This document shows positions 60,202-64,000 of a stretch of 64,000 nt of DNA, in pieces. Below the pieces are notes generated by a model. It made no database searches. It was not told the DNA's origin and was given only the letters and a program-made list of their open reading frames with translations. The stretch is taken from NCBI GenBank assembly GCA_015680905.1, contig CM027383.1:40360501-40424500 (forward strand). The letters are read 5' to 3'. The DNA is from Coptis chinensis. Taxonomy: Eukaryota; Streptophyta; Magnoliopsida; Ranunculales; Ranunculaceae. A program made the position numbers and the translations under genes. The first letter of the stretch is position 1. Every line of letters starts with the position of its first letter.

Positions 60202-61820
60202 TCATCAGGGTATGGTGAAGGGCATGGTCCGCAGAACAGAAGGAGAGTCATCTAACTTTAGGAAAAGGCAAGCATAGCAACTACAGTATGCCGCCATGGA
60301 GGAGGAGGCGGAGTTGTTGATGGGTCCGAAAACACTTGATGAGATCGAAATAGTGAATTTGGGGGTGGGGGAGGAAGAGAAATTTACATCAATAGGGTCC
60401 AATTTGCTGGATGAGCGGAAGAGTAAGCTAGTACAGTGCTTGTCAGAGAATAAAGATGTTTTTGTGTTGATATTTAAGGATATCACAGGGTTGGATCCAG
60501 GCTTTGCATGTCACCGTCTGCACATGAGGGATGATGCGAAGTCTGTGAGACAGAATATGAGGGGTGTGAGGCCAAAGTATGCTGAGGGGATTCGGGGAGG
60601 TTGAAATGAACGGGAATAATCAGAAAAGTGGAGTTCACAGACTGGTTGTCTAACATTGTCGTGGTACCCAAGAAAAATGGCAAGGTCCGTATGTGTCTCG
60701 ATTTCACAGACGTCAACCTAGAGTTTCCTAAAGACAATTACCCCATACCGCGAGTGGATGAGCTAGTGAATAGAACGACATCCTTTTATGGATGAGCTAC
60801 TGAATAGAACGAGATTCAAAATATTTTCATTTATGGATGCTTCTATGGGACACAATCAGGTCGCGATGTATAGGTCGGATCAGGAAAATACATCTTTTGT
60901 GGTGGAGGGTGGTACATATTGTTATACAAGGATGCTGTTTGGGTTGAAGAACGTCGGGGCCACCTTCCAGCGGTTAGGAGAAAAAATATTTTGAGAGTAA
61001 GATTCGAAAATGAATTGAAATATACATAGATGACATGGTGGAAAAGAGCATGTCGGAGGGAGAGCACTTAGAGGGCTTGAGGGAGACATTCAGCATACTG
61101 CGGACACATAATTTAAAGCTCAATCCAGAGAAGTGCATATTTGGAGTGACCACAGGAAAGTTTCTGGGTTACATTGTTACTCATCGGGGAATAGAGGCTA
61201 ACCCCGAGCAAATAAGGTCCATGGTGGAAATGCCCTCCCCTCAGAACGTAACGGAAGTGCAACGGTTAGCGGGAAGGGTCAGGGCATTAAACCGATTCAT
61301 TTCGAAATCATCTGATAAGTGTAGACCGTTGTGTCGATTGTTGAGAAGCACCTTGGATTTCGTGTGGATGTCGGAATGTGAGAAGGCATTTCAGGAACTG
61401 AAGAGTTATTTGGGTAAGGCTCCTTTGTTGTCGCGGCCGGAACAAGGAGAGAAATTGTATCTGTATCTGGAGGTTACGGAGTACGCGGTTAGCTCAGTCC
61501 TCATTCGGGTTGTTGATAAGATGGAAAAACCAGTATATTTCTAAAGAAAAACCTTGTTGGATGCAGAGACCCGGTACAGTAGAGTGGAGAAGTACGCTTT
61601 AGCGCTGATATTCTCGGCCCTAAAGTTAAAACCCTATTTTGAAGCACATTCGGTGGTGGTGGTGATGAACCTGCCCCTCAAGCAAGCACTGAAGGCAAAG
61701 AAGTTTGGGAGAATGCTGAAATGGGCAGTGATGTTAAGTTCTTATGAAATCCAATATCAGATCAGGACAGCGGAGAAGGCACAGGCGGTGGCGGAGTTTT
61801 TAGTTGAATTCCCAGTGTAG
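60202..61820 (+). pseudogene. Reverse transcriptase and first RNase H of the Tat-like element
   Basis: After the protease-RT linker come DVFVLIFKDITGLDPGFACH and, in broken frames, FTDWLSNIVVVPKKNGKVRM, CLDFTDVNLEFPKDNYPIP, FMDASMGHNQV, LFGLKNVGATFQRL and the catalytic IYIDDMVEKS (61,019-61,048). Then LKLNPEKCIFGVTTGKFLGY, a connection domain and RNase H (YLEVTEYAVSSVLIR, DAETRYSRVEKYALALIFSA). A 34 bp tandem duplication at 60,756-60,823 shifts the frame inside RT. The first Asp of the RNase H is Glu (LEVTEYA for the usual VS-type D), so that domain may also be inactive. Confidence 0.88.
60756..60823 (+). repeat. 34 bp tandem duplication inside RT
   Basis: GGATGAGCTAGTGAATAGAA at 60,756 recurs as GGATGAGCTACTGAATAGAA at 60,790. 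The length is not a multiple of three, so it destroys the frame. Confidence 0.9.
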
Positions 61821-61913
61821 GATCCTACTTGGGGGGAAGTGATGGTCATGGAACCCGAGTGAGATTTGGAGCAGGACCTTCTAGATCCATGGGATGAGAG
61901 GAACGGCTAGAGA

Positions 61914-62435
61914 GTGTTCGCGTATGGATCGGCGACAAATGCAAGCAGCGAAATAGATGTCGTATTAGTTACACCAGATAACAATAGAATAGAGCAAAGT
62001 GTGAAGCTGGGATTTGCGGCATCTAATAAGAAATCGGAATATGAGGCTGTGATAGCGGGTTTGAGAATGGCTGAGAATTTGGGGGTGAAGAAATTAACGG
62101 TATATTCAGACTCAGACTTAGTGGTGTGCCAAGCGAACGGTGGTTTTGTCGCGCGAATGGCAAAATATTTGAAGGTCTTACACAGAAGGGCTGCAAAATT
62201 CACAAAGATCAGGTTCGTAAATTTAAGTCGCGGTGAGAACCGACATGCAAACGCCCTGGCTTATATAGCTGCGGCAATACCGAGATCCGAAGAAAGAACT
62301 ATCAAAGTAGGGAGGTTGGTAAAACCGAGTACTAAGGAGCCGGAAGAGGTGTTTCATACCGCGGAAGAGGGCGGGGGGGGTGGGTGGGTTGGATCCTATC
62401 AAGCAATTTTTGGCCGGGGGAGAGGTGGCCGATAA
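61914..62435 (+). pseudogene. Second RNase H domain of the Tat-like element
   Basis: A separate RNase H follows pol, the hallmark of the Tat lineage. It has VFAYGSATNASSEIDVVLVT, KSEYEAVIAGLRMAENLGVK, VYSDSDLVVCQANGGF and NLSRGENRHANALAYIAAA. The usual DGSA at the first catalytic Asp is YGSA. The Glu of SEYEA, the Asp of SDSDL and the late acidic/His region are kept. A TAG just before RVFAYGS separates it from the upstream frame. Confidence 0.88.
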
Positions 62436-62639
62436 GAAATAGAGGAGAAGGATGGAACAAAGCTATATCGAAAGAATTTTGATGGGCCGTTACTGAAATG
62501 TCTCGGGCCGAGGTTGGCACAAGAGGTACTGGCAGAACTACATGGGGAGATTGTAGGAGCCATTCAGCAGGAAGAACCATAACACATCGGCTGTTGACTC
62601 AGGGATATTTTTGACCACATATGAAAAGATATGCGGTGG

Positions 62640-63545
62640 AATTTGTGAAGAAATGTGGGAAATGCTAGAGATTCTCTCAATTGATATTCACACCAGCCGA
62701 ACCACGCATAATGTGTCTAGTCCTTGGCCGTTTGCCATGTAGGCCATGGATATTGTAGGACCGCTGCCTATGGTCAGTGGCAAGAGGAGATTCATGTTAG
62801 TGGCCACCGACTACTTCACCAAATAGATAGAGGTCGTGCCATTGCAGCAGATAAAAGAGGAGCAGGTGATCAAGTTCTTATGAGAAAATATCATATGTAG
62901 ATTTAGGCTGCCATATGCCATCATCGCGGACAATGGAACTCAATTCACAGGGTCCAAGGTGAAAGATTTCTTGCAGGCGTACCATGTGAAATAGGGGTTC
63001 TTAGCCCCACACAATCCAGAGGGAAACGGACAGGCTGAATCCTCTAATAAAACCATAATGAACAATCTTAAGAGAAAGTTGGGAGATAAGAAAAGGGCAT
63101 GGGCTGATGAGTTGAATCATGTACTATGGGCTTACCGAACTACACCGCAGACCACCACCAGATAGACTCCATTCTCACTAGCTTACGACATAGAGGCAGT
63201 ACTTTCATTGGAAATGGTGGCATCCACAACTCGGACAAGGGGGCTGTTGAAGAGGGTTAGAACTGGGGCATATTGTCAAGGGATTTGAATTTGGCAGAGG
63301 AGAGAAGGGACTCCGCGTGGATTAGGTTGGAAGAGTATCATAGACACCTGCAAAGGCTATATAACAAGAAAGTGAAACCACAACGATTTCAAGAGGGAGA
63401 CTCCGTGCTCCGTAGAGTGACTCCTAGTACCAAGAGGGTGAATGATGGGAACTTGGGTCCAAATTGGGAGGGGCCCTATACTGTGGTAGATACTGGAGGA
63501 GCCGACACTTACAAGCTACAAACTGTGGAAGGGAACTTGATATAG
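62640..63545 (+). pseudogene. Integrase of the Tat-like element
   Basis: CGKC of the zinc-binding region is followed by the catalytic core: AMDIVGPLPMVSGKRRFMLV, ATDYFTK, AIIADNGTQFTGSKVKDFL, then HNPEGNGQAESSNKTI with the third catalytic residue, and WAYRTTPQTT. At least five in-frame stops interrupt it. The C-terminal part (63,273-63,545) is open: YNKKVKPQRFQEGDSVLRRV and LGPNWEGPYTVVDTGGADTY. No chromodomain is present. Confidence 0.88.
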
Positions 63546-63599
63546 AGGCCATGGAATGTGAGAATGTTGAAGAAATTTTACACTTGAATGTAAGAGGGG

Positions 63600-64000
63600 T
63601 TTAACACAAAAGAGTCGAGCTATTTGTAAATATATAATACAATGGCACTTTTGGAGAGAGTAATATTGCTAGCAACGGAAAGCTCAACAGCCAACCGGAG
63701 ACAGCGGGGGAGATGAGCCCTTCGCGGACATGAGGTCCGAATCAACCTGGGGGCAAGATGAGTTGCCCCCTTCGCGGACATGAGGTCCAAATCGAGCTTG
63801 GGGCAAAAAGATTTGCCCCTTTCGCGGACATGAGGTCCAAATCAAACCAGGGCAAGGTGAGTTGCCCCCTTCACGAACAGGAGGTCCAAATTAACTAGAG
63901 ATAGTGGAGTAGAGTTCCGAATTACATTTGAGGGAAAATTGAGCTACCCTCAAGAGGGTGAGGGGACAAATGGGGGTGTCCTCGAAGCTAACGACCAGAA
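63600..64000 (+). repeat. 3' untranslated tandem repeats with hairpins, Tat-like element
   Basis: A 50 bp unit beginning TTCGCGGACATGAGGTCC repeats at 63,721, 63,771, 63,821 and (degraded) 63,870. Between the boxes are stem-loops whose stems differ but stay paired: GGGGGCAA/TTGCCCCC (63,749-63,770), GGGGCAAA/TTTGCCCC (63,800-63,819) and GGGCAA/TTGCCC (63,850-63,867). A weaker one, GAGGG/CCCTC, is at 63,930-63,951. The window ends before any 3' LTR is evident. Confidence 0.88.

Larger units (their letters stand above)
37276..64000 (+). mobile_element. Tat-like Ty3/gypsy retrotransposon (level 1, split, runs off the window)
   Basis: The 5' half (37,276-39,589: probable LTR, primer-binding site, gag, protease) and the 3' half (60,202-64,000: reverse transcriptase, two RNase H domains, integrase, 3' untranslated repeats) are separated by an Athila-like element. 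Taking out that element and one AATAG copy restores an open frame across the junction (GDQVAAKN then SHQGMVKG). A second RNase H after the pol RNase H, and the PBS type, point to the Tat lineage. The 3' LTR is not in the window. Many stops and shifts show an old, dead copy. Confidence 0.88.

Overview
This window is nuclear DNA from a flowering plant, most likely a eudicot. It is AT-rich, its recognisable host genes are plant genes interrupted by GT/AG introns (CDC48, a CDKB kinase) or plastid-type (threonine synthase, NRT2 nitrate transporter), and plant-specific Ty3/gypsy lineages (Tat-like, Athila-like), Ty1/copia, PIF/Harbinger and CACTA elements fill much of it. I found no gene that looks intact. 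Every host gene I could name is a pseudogene or has been carried off by a transposon. I saw no tRNA, rRNA or CRISPR array.

Left part (1-21,000): mostly AT-rich intergenic DNA. It holds a degraded LTR-like repeat (about 1,724), a GC-richer block (3,290-4,330), a decayed CACTA-like end next to a 0.7 kb array of palindromic minisatellite units (5,640-6,740), microsatellites and several short tandem duplications. Four well-bordered exons of one or more unidentified minus-strand genes lie at 11,020-20,645.

Gene graveyard (21,284-35,950): a threonine synthase pseudogene (minus); a CDC48 pseudogene (plus) that keeps only the end of D1, the D2 ATPase domain and the tail, with a 5'-truncated Ty1/copia element in an intron; and an NRT2 pseudogene (minus) split by a 3,074 bp PIF/Harbinger element with a clean TAA target duplication. 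That element carries two Myb/SANT ORF1 copies and no transposase.

Nested transposons (37,276-64,000): three levels can be rebuilt to the base. A Tat-like gypsy element with two RNase H domains (from about 37,276 past the window end) was split by an Athila-like gypsy element (39,590-60,196, target duplication AATAG). The Athila element was then split in its pol gene by a 5,988 bp CACTA element (45,861-51,848, target duplication AGA). The CACTA element has no transposase. It carries a complete but degraded copy of a B-type cyclin-dependent kinase gene with its introns and upstream region, and the start of a second, secreted-peptide-like gene on the opposite strand inside one CDK intron. This Pack-CACTA capture is the most striking object here. 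The Athila element is also unusual: it has two tandem accessory modules after integrase, the second preceded by a copy of the element's own 5' leader, and four polypurine-tract-like motifs.

Limits: all identifications rest on recognising protein motifs and repeats by eye. No searches were run.
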